DNA of 34,032 nt from Bacteroidales bacterium (GCA_003141415.1 PLLX01000183.1:25607-59638), one strand, 5' to 3'; shown: positions 1-9,105, counted from the stretch's first letter. Program-made: numbers and translations. Notes: generated by a model not told the origin, from the letters alone.

Positions 1-446
1 TGGACTTTATAAAAGGAGTATGTACTACTTTTAATAATGATCCCCAGGAACTTATAAATGTTCTTCATACATGCCAGGAACATTTTGGATATCTTCCGGC
101 AGAAGTTCAGGAAGTCGTTTCCGATGGCCTAAACATGCCGGTTGCCAAAATCTATGGAGTAGTGACATTCTACTCATTTTTTACCATGACTCCAAAAGGT
201 AAACATCCGATAAGCATATGTCTTGGAACAGCATGTTATGTCAGGGGAGCGGAAAAAGTCCTTGATGAGTTCAAGAAAGAACTTGGAATTCAGGTAGGAG
301 AATCGACAAAAGATAACAAGTTTTCTTTATCCAGCCTGAGATGTGTCGGCGCATGTGGACTTGCACCTGTTGTACTTGTTGGAGATAAAACCTATGGCAG
401 AGTTGCACCCGATGACGTTAAAAACATTTTAAAAGAATATGAATAA
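1..446 (+). CDS. NuoE/HndA-type thioredoxin-like [2Fe-2S] subunit (5' truncated)
   Basis: This frame is open from the window edge (first full codon at 3), so the start lies upstream; about 147 residues are visible and only a short N-terminus is missing for a family of roughly 150-165 residues. It shows the thioredoxin-like ferredoxin signature: Cys73 and Cys78 (C-x4-C) and Cys114 and Cys118 (C-x3-C) of the visible protein bind one [2Fe-2S] cluster. An N-terminal helical part (HTCQEHFGYLP) and the GVVTFYSFF motif are typical of NuoE and HndA. Such subunits pass electrons between NAD(P)H and a flavoprotein partner, either in complex I or in an electron-bifurcating [FeFe] hydrogenase. The partner genes are not in the window, so these cannot be told apart; being the last gene of its operon and the likely anaerobic lifestyle make a hydrogenase or NADH:ferredoxin role plausible. 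A terminator follows. Confidence 0.9.
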   Translation, partial: DFIKGVCTTFNNDPQELINVLHTCQEHFGYLPAEVQEVVSDGLNMPVAKIYGVVTFYSFFTMTPKGKHPISICLGTACYVRGAEKVLDEFKKELGIQVGESTKDNKFSLSSLRCVGACGLAPVVLVGDKTYGRVAPDDVKNILKEYE

Positions 447-481
447 AACAGGTTGAAGTTTTGGTTTATAGGTAATTAAGA

Positions 482-516
482 AGCCGGGATTATTAACTTT
501 GTCCCGGTTTTAATTT
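482..516 (+). terminator. Rho-independent terminator after the NuoE-like gene
   Basis: An 8-bp stem, AGCCGGGA (482-489) with TCCCGGTT (502-509), containing one G-T pair, closes a 12-nt loop and runs into a T-rich tail. It starts 36 nt after the NuoE-like stop and ends just before the next gene, so it probably separates the two transcripts. Confidence 0.7.
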
Positions 517-522
517 AAAAAT

Positions 523-840
523 ATGATAGGTAAATACAAAATCATCACCCTTTGCGGAAGTACTAAATTCAAGGACGAATTTATAGCTGAGCAGAAAAGA
601 CTGACTCTTGAGGGGAATATTGTTATAAGTGTCGGCTTATTTGGTCATTCAGGCGATAATGAAGTCTGGGCTGAAAGTACTAAAGAAATGCTTGATGACA
701 TGCATAAACGAAAGATCGATCTTGCTGATGAGATTTTTGTTATAAATGCAGGTGGTTATATCGGTGCATCCACAAAGAGTGAGATTGAGTATGCGAAAAA
801 AACAAACAAAGTCGTAAGGTATTTGGAAGCAATTGGCTGA
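523..840 (+). CDS. Small nucleoside 2-deoxyribosyltransferase-fold protein
   Basis: A 105-residue protein opening with ITLCGSTKF, a Rossmann-like first strand and nucleotide loop seen in nucleoside 2-deoxyribosyltransferase-like and DUF4406-type proteins. It continues with GHSGDNEVW, a DMHKRKIDLADEIFVIN segment and GGYIGASTKSEIEYA. The last motif resembles the substrate-binding segment of this superfamily, with Ser/Thr and a Glu in the position of the catalytic acid. Family knowledge suggests binding or cleavage of a nucleoside or nucleotide N-glycosidic bond; the actual substrate is unknown. The ATG at 523 follows the terminator closely and has no Shine-Dalgarno sequence, only an A/T-rich leader. 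It appears to be a single-gene unit. The fold call is solid, the enzymatic function is not. Confidence 0.75.
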   Translation: MIGKYKIITLCGSTKFKDEFIAEQKRLTLEGNIVISVGLFGHSGDNEVWAESTKEMLDDMHKRKIDLADEIFVINAGGYIGASTKSEIEYAKKTNKVVRYLEAIG

Positions 841-867
841 TTATTAAAACCCGGCAATTGCAGAGGT

Positions 868-2682
868 CTATTTTACCCCCCTGCCCGATCTCCTAGCGTG
901 CTTTAGAGTTATTGCTTTCGGATCTTTCTTATACCAGAAGAAATATTCTTTTTGCCTCCGTTTGTCTTCGATATTCCTTGCTACATAAACTTTTTTGCCG
1001 GAATATGGATCAAAACCTGTATAATACATTAAAGTAGATAGTGTCATAGGAGTTGGTGTAAAATCCTGAACCTGCTCGGGTTTTATACCCAGGCTTTTTA
1101 CCTCAGCTACAAGATCCTGCATGTCGACATCCGTACATCCGGGATGAGCTGAAATGAAATAGGGAATCAACTCAAATTTAAGATCATGCTTTGTTCTGAT
1201 ATTATCAAACCGCTTTTTAAGTTTTCTGAAAAGTTCGAACTGGACCTTACGCATGTATGACAAAACATGTGGTGATGTGTGCTCAGGAGCTACTTTCAAC
1301 CTTCCTGAAACATGATTTGTAATAAGCTCCTCAAGATATTCACCTTCATTTCTGCCGGCACTTTTATTCCATTCCGGAAATAACAAATCATAGCGGATAC
1401 CACTGCCGATAAATGATTTTTTTATTCCCTTTATCCTATCCACCTTCCGGTAAAGATCTGTAAGCTCTTTGTGGCTGGTGTTCAGATTTTTGCAAACTGC
1501 AGGCCATATGCAGGAAGGTCTTGAGCATACTTTGCATAACTTCATGTCCCTGCCTTTCATCCTGTACATATTAGCCGATGGCCCGCCCAGATCGGAGAGA
1601 TATCCTTTAAAATCAGGCAGTGCGACAATTTTGTCTATTTCGTTAAGGATCGACCTTTCTGATCTGCTAACTATTTGTTTCCCCTGATGCGCAGCAATAG
1701 CACAGAAGCTGCATCCTCCGAAACATCCCCGATGAATATTCACCGAATATTTTATCATTTCATAAGCGGGGATATCTTCCTTCTTATTATAATGTGGATG
1801 AGGGAGATACATATAAGGAAGATCAAAAGTGCGGTCAGCATCTTCCTCCTCCATCGGGGGAAATGGCGGATTGATAATCACTTTTAATTCACCCGCTGTT
1901 TCATTTAGTCTGGCAGAGTCGATTCTGTTTGATTCCTTTTCAAACTTTACAAAATTTTCGGCGAAAAGATTTTTATCCTTCAGACATTTTTCAAAAGGAT
2001 GAAGGGTGATATCTTTCCAATTTTTATGCAGGGGTAATGGTTCATCCCGTTTTATTACTATTGATGTCTGAGGAATTGTTTTCAGAGAGGAGAACGGGAT
2101 TCCTTTCGATAACAATCTTAAAAGCTCTCTTACAGGTTGTTCTCCCATTCCATAAATCAGCATATCAGCTCCACTACTAAGCAGTATTGAAGGTTCCAGT
2201 TTGTCTTTCCAGTAATCATAGTGTGTCAGCCTTCTCATGGAAGCTTCTATACCTCCGATAATTACAGGAACATCCGGGAATATTTCCTTAAGGATTTTGG
2301 TATAAACAATTGTCGGATAATCGGGTCGGAATCCGGTTTTACCTCCCGGAGTATAGGCATCATCCGATCTCAAACGACGCGATGCCGTATAATGGTTGAC
2401 CATTGAATCCATGTTTCCTGCTGTAACGCCGAAAAAGCATTTTGGTTTACCGAACTTGCGAAAATCCCGCAAATCGTCCTGCCAGTTTGGCTGAGGCACA
2501 ATCGCGACCCGAAATCCCTCATCCTCAATGACTCTTACTATGACCGCCGGACCAAATGATGGGTGATCAACATAGGCGTCACCACTGAAAAGAATTACAT
2601 CTATTTCGTTCCACCCAAGGAAATCGATCTCTTTCTTAGTTGTGGGCAGCCATTTATTATCAAAAATATGTTGAGTCTTCAC
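868..2682 (-). CDS. YgiQ family radical SAM protein (UPF0313)
   Basis: A 604-residue protein with the cluster motif C320-x3-C324-x2-C327, which holds a [4Fe-4S] cluster and S-adenosylmethionine, in the middle of the chain. The N-terminus (LPTTKKEID, then FSGDAYVDHPSFG and VPQPNW) is the conserved YgiQ start region, which resembles a cobalamin-binding-type fold. A later RLKVAPEHTSPHVL segment and the GCTDVDM region are also family hallmarks. Length and motifs match full YgiQ proteins, whose reaction is not established. The start is a GTG at 2682: no suitable ATG lies nearby and family alignment from memory begins there. It is transcribed divergently from the patatin gene with 65 nt between starts. 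Confidence 0.9.
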   Translation of the reverse strand: MKTQHIFDNKWLPTTKKEIDFLGWNEIDVILFSGDAYVDHPSFGPAVIVRVIEDEGFRVAIVPQPNWQDDLRDFRKFGKPKCFFGVTAGNMDSMVNHYTASRRLRSDDAYTPGGKTGFRPDYPTIVYTKILKEIFPDVPVIIGGIEASMRRLTHYDYWKDKLEPSILLSSGADMLIYGMGEQPVRELLRLLSKGIPFSSLKTIPQTSIVIKRDEPLPLHKNWKDITLHPFEKCLKDKNLFAENFVKFEKESNRIDSARLNETAGELKVIINPPFPPMEEEDADRTFDLPYMYLPHPHYNKKEDIPAYEMIKYSVNIHRGCFGGCSFCAIAAHQGKQIVSRSERSILNEIDKIVALPDFKGYLSDLGGPSANMYRMKGRDMKLCKVCSRPSCIWPAVCKNLNTSHKELTDLYRKVDRIKGIKKSFIGSGIRYDLLFPEWNKSAGRNEGEYLEELITNHVSGRLKVAPEHTSPHVLSYMRKVQFELFRKLKKRFDNIRTKHDLKFELIPYFISAHPGCTDVDMQDLVAEVKSLGIKPEQVQDFTPTPMTLSTLMYYTGFDPYSGKKVYVARNIEDKRRQKEYFFWYKKDPKAITLKHARRSGRGVK

Positions 2683-2747
2683 GCCGCTAATTTACTTAAA
2701 ATAACTATCTTGCTTCGAAATGTGCTATTTATGAGTAGCATTCTAAG

Positions 2748-5051
2748 ATGCTAAATATGATCACCTATTCCTGTTTATTCACCCAACATCTACAAAAACT
2801 TATCATAATAAATTGCCTTTTCTGTCTGTTTTTCTTTTCCAACACTAATAATATTAATGCCCAAAAAGTCCAGGTGAGGCCAAGCATCGGTCTGGTTCTC
2901 AGCGGAGGCGGTGCACATGGAATAGCTCATATCGGAGTTCTTAAAGTGATGGAGGAAGCAGGTTTAAGACCCGATTTTATCACCGGGGTCAGTATGGGCA
3001 GCATTATTGGTGGTATGTACGCTTTGGGATATTCAGCTGACAGTTTGCAGAAAATATTTAAAAAGATAAACTGGAAATTTATTCTCTCAAACAAGATCCC
3101 TGAAAACAAAGTGATTTTTCTTGAAAAAAACCATTTCTCAAATAGTGCAATTTCTTTGCCTATTTCTTTCAGGAAAGTTATACTCCCATCGGGTCTTATA
3201 AATGGACAACAGGTTGAAAATACCCTTAGCTTCTATGCCTGGCCAGCTGCAGATATTAATGATTTTTTAAAGCTGCCGATTCCTTTCTCTTGTTTAGCAA
3301 CCGATATTATAGACTATAAAATTATTGACCTGAAAACCGGGTACCTCCCTGATGCGATCAGGGCTAGTTTTTCAGTTCCATCAATTTTTACACCAATGAG
3401 GATTGATACTCTTCTTTTGTTGGACGGAGGATTAATAAGAAATTTTGCTGCCAGTGAAGTCAAAGAAATGGGAGCTGATATTGTAATTGGATCTTATGTA
3501 GGCTTTAATGGATATAAAGCAGATAAACTTCAGACCCTCTCCGGAATAATGGAGCAGATAGCAATGTTCAGAAGCCTGACTGATTTTGAAGAAGAGAGAA
3601 AAGTAGTGGATGTGCTTATCAAGCCGGAAACTGAAAATTTGTCAATTTTTGTTTTCGACAATGTAGACTCACTTATCCGTAGAGGGTATGAGGCTGCTCT
3701 GCCATATAAAGATTATTTCAGAAAACTGGCAGACTCTCTAAACCGTATTGGCCCACAAAAACCAATAGAGTCAATCCTTGATAAAAAAACTTATACCTTC
3801 AATAAGATTGAAATAAAAGGGAATAAAAGTTACTCGGATGAACAGATACTTGGTGTTCTTGATATCAAACCTGAACAAAAAGTAGACAAATATCTTATTA
3901 CTGACAGAATTGAACTACTCTATGGGAAAGCATGGTTCGATAAAGTGAAGTATAGGGTTCTTCCCAGGAATGATTCTCTCATACTTGTTATCGAATGTAT
4001 TGAGAAACCTGCGGCAATGCTCTATGGATCAGTGCACTATGACAATTCACTTCTTTCCGGACTTATATTAGAGATCTCCATTAAGAATCTTCTTACTCAA
4101 AGATCCGTAATCAATTTTGGTTCGCGGATCGGGCAGTATTATAAGTTCGAACTAAATTACCTTCAGTTTATTGACAGAAACCAGATATTCGGATTATCAG
4201 CCAATTTATATTCCGATAATACACTAATACCATTGTTAGAATTACGAGGTGATATAGGTGAGGTTTTAAGCAGAAATTTCACCCCCGGATTATCCATAAA
4301 CAGGAGGATAGGACTTAATAATATGATGAGTATTTCTGCAAACTATGAAAACCTTGGCCTGGTATTACATTATATTTCTGACGTCCATTTGAAAAATCTT
4401 TCATATAATTACATTACTGAAACTTATGATTATCAGGTTAATAGCCTTGATAATAAACATTTCCCGCATAAGGGAACAATTTTAAACGTTTCAGCTAGTA
4501 CCTCAAAGCTGCAGTCTGCAGAACTAGAAACTGATACTTCAAATATAGATTTCAGATTGAATAATCATGGGAAGTTCTTATTCCAGAGATTTTATACATT
4601 CCATGGATCTGTTAATCATTATTTCACACCTCAAGACAGCAAGCTTACATTTTTATTCGGAGGAGATGTTCTTTTAATTACCCGTTCCGATTCTGTTTCA
4701 GCACAGAACAATTTTTATCTTCTTGGCGGAGTCGAATCCGTTAGTAAAAGGTCAGTCCCCATGGTTGGTTTCCAATCAAATGAAATTCCTGTAAAAAAAC
4801 TTGCAGGTTTCAGAACCAATCTCGATATGGAATTATTTGAGAACTTTCATCTTAATTTAATGGCGAGTATCTTTGCTGCACAGGAAGCTTATCGTAGTGC
4901 AGGATTTTCATTGCTTACCGGTATAGGTGTTGGTGCCGGCTATATGTCAATTATTGGTCCAATGAAAATAGGATTGATGTATGGAAACTACAAAAATGAA
5001 AAGTATTTCAATAAGATCAAAAGTTATATCAGTTTAGGATATAATTTCTGA
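2748..5051 (+). CDS. Patatin-like phospholipase fused to a POTRA and Omp85-type barrel
   Basis: A 767-residue outer membrane protein. Residues about 17-31 are a hydrophobic signal core, with likely cleavage near NAQ (37-39). The patatin domain follows: oxyanion loop GGGAHG (53-58), nucleophile Ser82 in GVSMGS, and Asp226 in DGG as the second member of the Ser-Asp dyad. A POTRA-like segment spans about 349-421 (FNKIEIKGNKSYSDEQIL), and the rest, 421-767, has the alternating pattern and final aromatic residue (YNF at the C-terminus) of a 16-strand Omp85 barrel. This order matches PlpD-type (type Vd) proteins, which carry a lipase to the cell surface or periplasm. All catalytic residues are present. 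The start at 2748 has an alternative ATG at 2757; neither has a clear ribosome site. Confidence 0.92.
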   Translation: MLNMITYSCLFTQHLQKLIIINCLFCLFFFSNTNNINAQKVQVRPSIGLVLSGGGAHGIAHIGVLKVMEEAGLRPDFITGVSMGSIIGGMYALGYSADSLQKIFKKINWKFILSNKIPENKVIFLEKNHFSNSAISLPISFRKVILPSGLINGQQVENTLSFYAWPAADINDFLKLPIPFSCLATDIIDYKIIDLKTGYLPDAIRASFSVPSIFTPMRIDTLLLLDGGLIRNFAASEVKEMGADIVIGSYVGFNGYKADKLQTLSGIMEQIAMFRSLTDFEEERKVVDVLIKPETENLSIFVFDNVDSLIRRGYEAALPYKDYFRKLADSLNRIGPQKPIESILDKKTYTFNKIEIKGNKSYSDEQILGVLDIKPEQKVDKYLITDRIELLYGKAWFDKVKYRVLPRNDSLILVIECIEKPAAMLYGSVHYDNSLLSGLILEISIKNLLTQRSVINFGSRIGQYYKFELNYLQFIDRNQIFGLSANLYSDNTLIPLLELRGDIGEVLSRNFTPGLSINRRIGLNNMMSISANYENLGLVLHYISDVHLKNLSYNYITETYDYQVNSLDNKHFPHKGTILNVSASTSKLQSAELETDTSNIDFRLNNHGKFLFQRFYTFHGSVNHYFTPQDSKLTFLFGGDVLLITRSDSVSAQNNFYLLGGVESVSKRSVPMVGFQSNEIPVKKLAGFRTNLDMELFENFHLNLMASIFAAQEAYRSAGFSLLTGIGVGAGYMSIIGPMKIGLMYGNYKNEKYFNKIKSYISLGYNF

Positions 5052-5056
5052 AAAAT

Positions 5057-5114
5057 GATCTGAAGAATTTTTATCCAGCTTCGTTCTTAGTTTCAGTCAG
5101 AGCATCTTCAGATC
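5057..5114. repeat. 10-bp inverted repeat after the patatin gene
   Basis: GATCTGAAGA (5057-5066) is an exact inverted match to TCTTCAGATC (5105-5114), with 38 nt between. It starts 5 nt after the patatin-gene stop. The long loop and lack of a T-run make it a weak terminator candidate; it may protect the mRNA 3' end. Confidence 0.45.
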
Positions 5115-5135
5115 CCTTATCTAATGTTTGGCTTG

Positions 5136-5238
5136 CCTCATCCTCCTTACCCATTCTTCCAGGAGAGAAGGGGGTAACTAAATTACATACACTGAATTAG
5201 CCCCTCCATCTTGGGGGGAGGGTTTGGGGAGAGGTAAA
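5136..5238. repeat. G-rich paired inverted element, copy A
   Basis: This occupies much of the 5052-5456 gap. Two related G/C-tract units face away from each other: read on the minus strand the first starts TTAGTTACCCCCTTCTC (5181 downward), and read on the plus strand the second starts GAATTAGCCCCTCCATC (5194 upward). Each has a C-tract, a short spacer, then G-tracts, so each can form its own hairpin, and the two together form a larger imperfect inverted repeat. The layout matches 14926-15021. The rest of the gap is AT-rich with no credible gene; a 12-bp palindrome lies at 5422-5433. Confidence 0.6.
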
Positions 5239-5421
5239 AACAAAAAGAGAGTTGAGTTGGTACAACTTAGAAAAGAAGGCTATAAGATTTCCTATTTCTT
5301 TAACACCTGATTTCGAAACGGTCTGATTGTTGCATATATGATTTTGGTTTAGTGAAATGATTTTTTGTCAGACTTCATTATATCATAACACGAATATTAT
5401 TAATAATATGATTTAATTCTC

Positions 5422-5433
5422 CCTGCATGCAGG
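5422..5433. promoter_or_regulatory. 12-bp perfect palindrome upstream of the TPR gene
   Basis: CCTGCATGCAGG reads the same on both strands and lies 23 nt before the ATG at 5457, where a 5' leader or operator would be expected. No clear TAnnTTTG box was found with it, so an operator role is only a guess. Confidence 0.3.
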
Positions 5434-5456
5434 AATAAGTTCAAAATAAGAAAAAG

Positions 5457-7688
5457 ATGGATGTATCAAAAGTGATTCAACAACATAAAAGACTCTGCAC
5501 ACTGATTTCAGAAAAAAAGGTAAAACAAAGTCTTGATATACTGACTGATATGATTTCCAATTCATCATCAGGTGATATGCGAGATGAGTATGATAATATA
5601 GAAATGACCTATAGGAACATGCTCACTTATACTATTGACGGAATAAAAGATCCTGAACGTAACAAGATATATCTTAAACTAATTCAGTCAATTCTTAGTC
5701 TTTCCGATAGAGCCAGACAAGACATATTGTCACATAATTCCGGTTGGCATACATACTGGGTAAAACAACAGGCCGAAAAAGAAATGAAACTCAGTGGAAA
5801 AACCATTGTGGAAACTGTTGATGACCTGATGTTTAAATCGGAGCTGGATGAGTGGATGAAATTGAGTAACGAGATTAATCCGGACCCTGATTCAGTGATT
5901 TCAAAAAAACATAAACAGCTGATCAAAAATATTTTCAACCATCTGTGGTTAACAGATTATTATGGAGAGGCCGAAAACAGTCTTATCAATATTATTCTGA
6001 AATCTGGCAAATTCAGATGGTATGAAGCAAGTATTTTTACTACTGCTGTCACCCTGAGTTCATTCAGAACATGGCAATCAGAAAAACTTTTTCATTTGAT
6101 AAGTCTCTATGAGGCTGGTCAGGATCAGGTTATGGAGAGAGCTCTTTCAGGCCTTATCCTGAACCTGCATTATTATAACGGAAGAATATTATTGTATCCT
6201 GACATTACTGAAAAGATCATTGAAATGAGCCGGGATACCAAATTTAAGGAGCACTGCAGGATCATAGTTCTTCAGATTATCAGATCGCGGGAAACGGAAA
6301 ACCTGAGCAGAAAGCTTCAGGACGAAATATTACCCCAGGTTGCCAGGCTGAAACCGATGATTGAGGAAAAGCTTGATCTGGATAATATTCTTCCAAAAGA
6401 TAAAAATGAAGAGAAGAATCCTGACTGGTCAGAAATGTTCAGCGACTCGGAAGAGATATTCAAAACTATGGAGGAACTGACAAAACTCCAGATGGAAGGA
6501 GCAGATGTGTACATGTCAGCATTCGCCAATATGAAGCATTTTGACTTTTTTAAAGACTTCCAGAATTGGTTTGTTCCATTCTATCCCGACCATGAAACTG
6601 TAGATGAGATCTACAGGGATGAGATCCTTGGTCCGGGCACCAACGAGTTGGCAGAAGCGTTGTACAAAACTCCATTTATCTGTAACTCAGACAAATATTC
6701 ATTACTTCTGAATTTAAAGCATCTCCCGTCTGCACAAAAAAGCATGATGCTAAAGGTATTTCGTATGGAACTTGAAGGATTGCAACAATTAAATGATGAA
6801 GAATCAACTACTGATCCATACAGAATATTCAGAACAAACATAACACAGTATCTGCAGGACATTTACAGGTTTTTTAAACTTTCACCATATAAAAAAGAAT
6901 TTGAGGACCTGTTTATAGGCAAGCTGGATATCTATAATTCGGAGTTTTTCAGAATGACTTGCAATGCATTGGAAGCCGAGGCAGGACTTGCAGATTATTT
7001 TTTCAGCAAAAACTTTTACGGTGATGCTCTTCAGCTTTTCCTGAAACAAGTGAATGAAAAACCATCTGATGTGCAGTTATATGAAAAGATAGGTTATTGT
7101 TACCAGGAAAGTGCAGATTATGAAGAAGCTCTTAAGTTTTATAGAAGAGCGGAACTTATTGACAGAAAAGTATGGACAATCAAGAAAATAGGGTTGTGTC
7201 TGCGACGGCTCGGGAAAAATGAGGAGGCACTGGAATATTATCTGCAGGCGTATAATCTGGAACCCGAAAATATCCACACAGTAATAATGACGGCGCATTG
7301 CTATATTGACCTTAAAAACTATGAAGAAGCATTAAAATACTATTTCAGGGTTGAATATAAAGAACCAGGCAACCTTAAGATTTTAAGACCAATAGCATAT
7401 TGTTATTTTGCACTTGGAAGATTTGATGAGTCAGAGAAATATTATGATCGATTATCAATGGGGAAGCTAAATGCACATGATCAGATAAACAAAGGTCACC
7501 TGGCCTTATGCAGAGGTAAGAAGAAAGAAGCAATTGACTTTTACAGAGAAAGTATAATAAGTGGTGAGTTGTCAAAAGAACAGTTCATATCAATTTTTTC
7601 GGAAGACAAAGATTTACTAATTTCTCTTGGTGTAAGCTATGATGATTTACCAATCTTATTAGATTATCTCTTATTCACGATTGGGTAA
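5457..7688 (+). CDS. Large TPR-repeat protein of unknown function
   Basis: A 743-residue soluble-looking protein without signal peptide or membrane segment. The N-terminal two thirds are predicted helical from their leucine and charge pattern but match nothing I recognise. From about residue 505 to 700 there are at least five tetratricopeptide repeats, with the usual spacing of aromatic, Gly/Ala and Pro positions (for example YEKIGYCYQESADYEEALKFY, and then the LEPEN turn). TPR arrays bind protein partners, so a scaffold or regulatory role is likely, but no partner is shown by the context. The gene stands alone after a 405-nt gap and its last 18 nt overlap the convergent Spy-like gene, sharing 7671-7688. 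ATG at 5457 follows an A-rich leader. Confidence 0.8.
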   Translation: MDVSKVIQQHKRLCTLISEKKVKQSLDILTDMISNSSSGDMRDEYDNIEMTYRNMLTYTIDGIKDPERNKIYLKLIQSILSLSDRARQDILSHNSGWHTYWVKQQAEKEMKLSGKTIVETVDDLMFKSELDEWMKLSNEINPDPDSVISKKHKQLIKNIFNHLWLTDYYGEAENSLINIILKSGKFRWYEASIFTTAVTLSSFRTWQSEKLFHLISLYEAGQDQVMERALSGLILNLHYYNGRILLYPDITEKIIEMSRDTKFKEHCRIIVLQIIRSRETENLSRKLQDEILPQVARLKPMIEEKLDLDNILPKDKNEEKNPDWSEMFSDSEEIFKTMEELTKLQMEGADVYMSAFANMKHFDFFKDFQNWFVPFYPDHETVDEIYRDEILGPGTNELAEALYKTPFICNSDKYSLLLNLKHLPSAQKSMMLKVFRMELEGLQQLNDEESTTDPYRIFRTNITQYLQDIYRFFKLSPYKKEFEDLFIGKLDIYNSEFFRMTCNALEAEAGLADYFFSKNFYGDALQLFLKQVNEKPSDVQLYEKIGYCYQESADYEEALKFYRRAELIDRKVWTIKKIGLCLRRLGKNEEALEYYLQAYNLEPENIHTVIMTAHCYIDLKNYEEALKYYFRVEYKEPGNLKILRPIAYCYFALGRFDESEKYYDRLSMGKLNAHDQINKGHLALCRGKKKEAIDFYRESIISGELSKEQFISIFSEDKDLLISLGVSYDDLPILLDYLLFTIG

Positions 7689-8168
7689 TCTGGTAGAATC
7701 ATGATCCGGGAAAGAAGGAGGAGGTCCATCCGGTGATGGTCTTCTATCAGGGTTATACCGTCTGCCAGGTCTGGTATCAAGAGTATCATTTTCATGATTC
7801 TTCCTGTTTTGTCTTATCAATTCCTGACGCCGCTCATCCATCTCTTTCAATCTTGCCAGTTGTTCTTTTGTAAGATTTAAATCAAGTTCTTTCCTGAATT
7901 CCTTCATATTGGTGTCAAGTTCTTTCCTGAAATTACCTTGAAGTTCGCTATTAATTTTCGCGTACTTATTTAGAACCAGATCAATTTTTGCTTTTTGTTG
8001 ATCATCGGGCTGTATTGTACGGTAAAAGCCATCCCTGAATCTCTCTTCGGAAAAAAAGACTCTGACCGGTTTCAGTCTATGATATCTGATCTGTGCGGAA
8101 GTCAGCATCCCGAGGATGAAGCCTATTATCAGAGTTACCAGAACAACGAATATCGATTTTGCCTTCAT
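7671..8168 (-). CDS. Spy/CpxP-like periplasmic protein (LTxxQ motif)
   Basis: A 165-residue protein with one N-terminal membrane or signal segment (about residues 6-24), then a highly charged helical region with LTKEQ at 99-103, the LTxxQ motif of the Spy/CpxP and 'periplasmic heavy-metal sensor' group. The C-terminal 35 residues are rich in Pro, Asp and Arg and probably disordered. Known members are periplasmic chaperones or sensors of envelope stress. It is the last gene of the sigma factor unit, 6 nt after the small membrane protein gene, which suggests it reports envelope state to, or is induced by, that sigma factor. The stop region overlaps the convergent TPR gene. Family call is fair; the ligand or signal is unknown. 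Confidence 0.72.
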   Translation of the reverse strand: MKAKSIFVVLVTLIIGFILGMLTSAQIRYHRLKPVRVFFSEERFRDGFYRTIQPDDQQKAKIDLVLNKYAKINSELQGNFRKELDTNMKEFRKELDLNLTKEQLARLKEMDERRQELIRQNRKNHENDTLDTRPGRRYNPDRRPSPDGPPPSFPDHDSTRLPNRE

Positions 8169-8174
8169 ATTGTA

Positions 8175-8528
8175 TTAATTTCCGGTTAACAGACAGACGA
8201 TGCTTTCATCATAATTATCACTCAATCCAAGGAACGAATTGAATGAAAGGGATCCTTGCATCAGAAAAATAGAAATAAGGAGAATAACAATTGCTGCTAC
8301 TCCGGTAAGTGCAATTCTGTAGAAAGCAAAATTCATGTATTTTACGAACTCAACCTCACGGGTTACCGCTATTCCTGCAGAAAATAATTTATTAAGCACC
8401 TTGTCTCCAAAGGTATGACTGAATTGATAAGATATGCCCTCATCTCTTAGTTTCCCGGAGACCTCAACAGTATCAGCATCTTCATTCAGTGAGCTGATCA
8501 TCAATTTTTTAATTTCTGAGGTGTTCAT
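8175..8528 (-). CDS. Small single-pass membrane protein, probable anti-sigma factor
   Basis: A 117-residue protein with a cytoplasmic-looking acidic N-terminus (1-60), a single strongly hydrophobic segment at about 71-91, and a short C-terminal tail. I recognise no domain. Its place directly after an ECF sigma factor gene (16 nt apart) and before a Spy-like gene is the usual place of an anti-sigma factor in Bacteroidota, and the topology fits, with the N-terminus able to hold the sigma factor at the membrane. There is no HxxxCxxC zinc motif. The anti-sigma role is inferred from position and topology only. Confidence 0.6.
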   Translation of the reverse strand: MNTSEIKKLMISSLNEDADTVEVSGKLRDEGISYQFSHTFGDKVLNKLFSAGIAVTREVEFVKYMNFAFYRIALTGVAAIVILLISIFLMQGSLSFNSFLGLSDNYDESIVCLLTGN

Positions 8529-8544
8529 TTTATAAAAAGTGTAT

Positions 8545-9105
8545 TTATAGTTTTTCCAATATATTTCTTAATTGCTCCTGTGCCCTTGATAACCTTGAAA
8601 GAACAGTTCCGATAGGCAGATCAAGTATTTCTGCTGTCTCTTTGGTGGAATATCCCTGAAGCATTCTCATGGTAACAATTACTCTAAATTTTGGAGCCAT
8701 AGCCAATAACGCTTTATTTACCATTTCCGATGCCTCTTTTCTTACCTCAATATCCTGATCAGCTATTTCAAATTCATACATTTCATTATTAGCTTTCTGC
8801 GAAAATAATGATAAGAATCTTTTTCTTCTTTTTATCTCATTCAGAGTCAGATTCACGGCAATTCTCTGAATGTAGGTTGAAAGTTTTGCTTCTCCCCTGA
8901 ATTCTGACAGAGAATAATAAAGTTTAATAAATACCTCTTGTCCAATATCTTCAGCAAAAACGGAATCTCCAAGCATCCCTTTTACAGTACGTGCAACCAT
9001 TTTCTGATAACGGTTTACAATTTCTCCAAATGCGTTTTTATCGCCATTCAGAGATGCTTTTACCAGTTCATCTTCTCCGGGTGCATTGTACGACTTGTTT
9101 ATCAT
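8545..9105 (-). CDS. ECF-type RNA polymerase sigma-70 factor
   Basis: A 186-residue protein with the two-domain plan of ECF sigma factors. Region 2 includes AFGEIVNRYQKMV, the DIGQEVFIKLY segment that binds the core beta' subunit, and FRGEAKLSTYIQRIAVN for -10 recognition. Region 4 carries the helix-turn-helix GYSTKETAEILDLPIGTVLSRLSRA for -35 recognition. I chose the ATG at 9105; an upstream in-frame TTG at 9123 adds a Cys-rich hexapeptide and lies close to a TAATATTTG sequence (minus strand, near 9121-9129) that may be the promoter. The next genes encode a probable anti-sigma protein and a Spy-like protein, so an envelope-stress regulon is likely. Confidence 0.93.
   Translation of the reverse strand: MINKSYNAPGEDELVKASLNGDKNAFGEIVNRYQKMVARTVKGMLGDSVFAEDIGQEVFIKLYYSLSEFRGEAKLSTYIQRIAVNLTLNEIKRRKRFLSLFSQKANNEMYEFEIADQDIEVRKEASEMVNKALLAMAPKFRVIVTMRMLQGYSTKETAEILDLPIGTVLSRLSRAQEQLRNILEKL

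Noticed and set aside
5136-5238. The G-rich element as an integron attC site
   Set aside because: No integrase or cassette genes are nearby and no R'/R'' core sites are seen; a REP-like doublet fits better.
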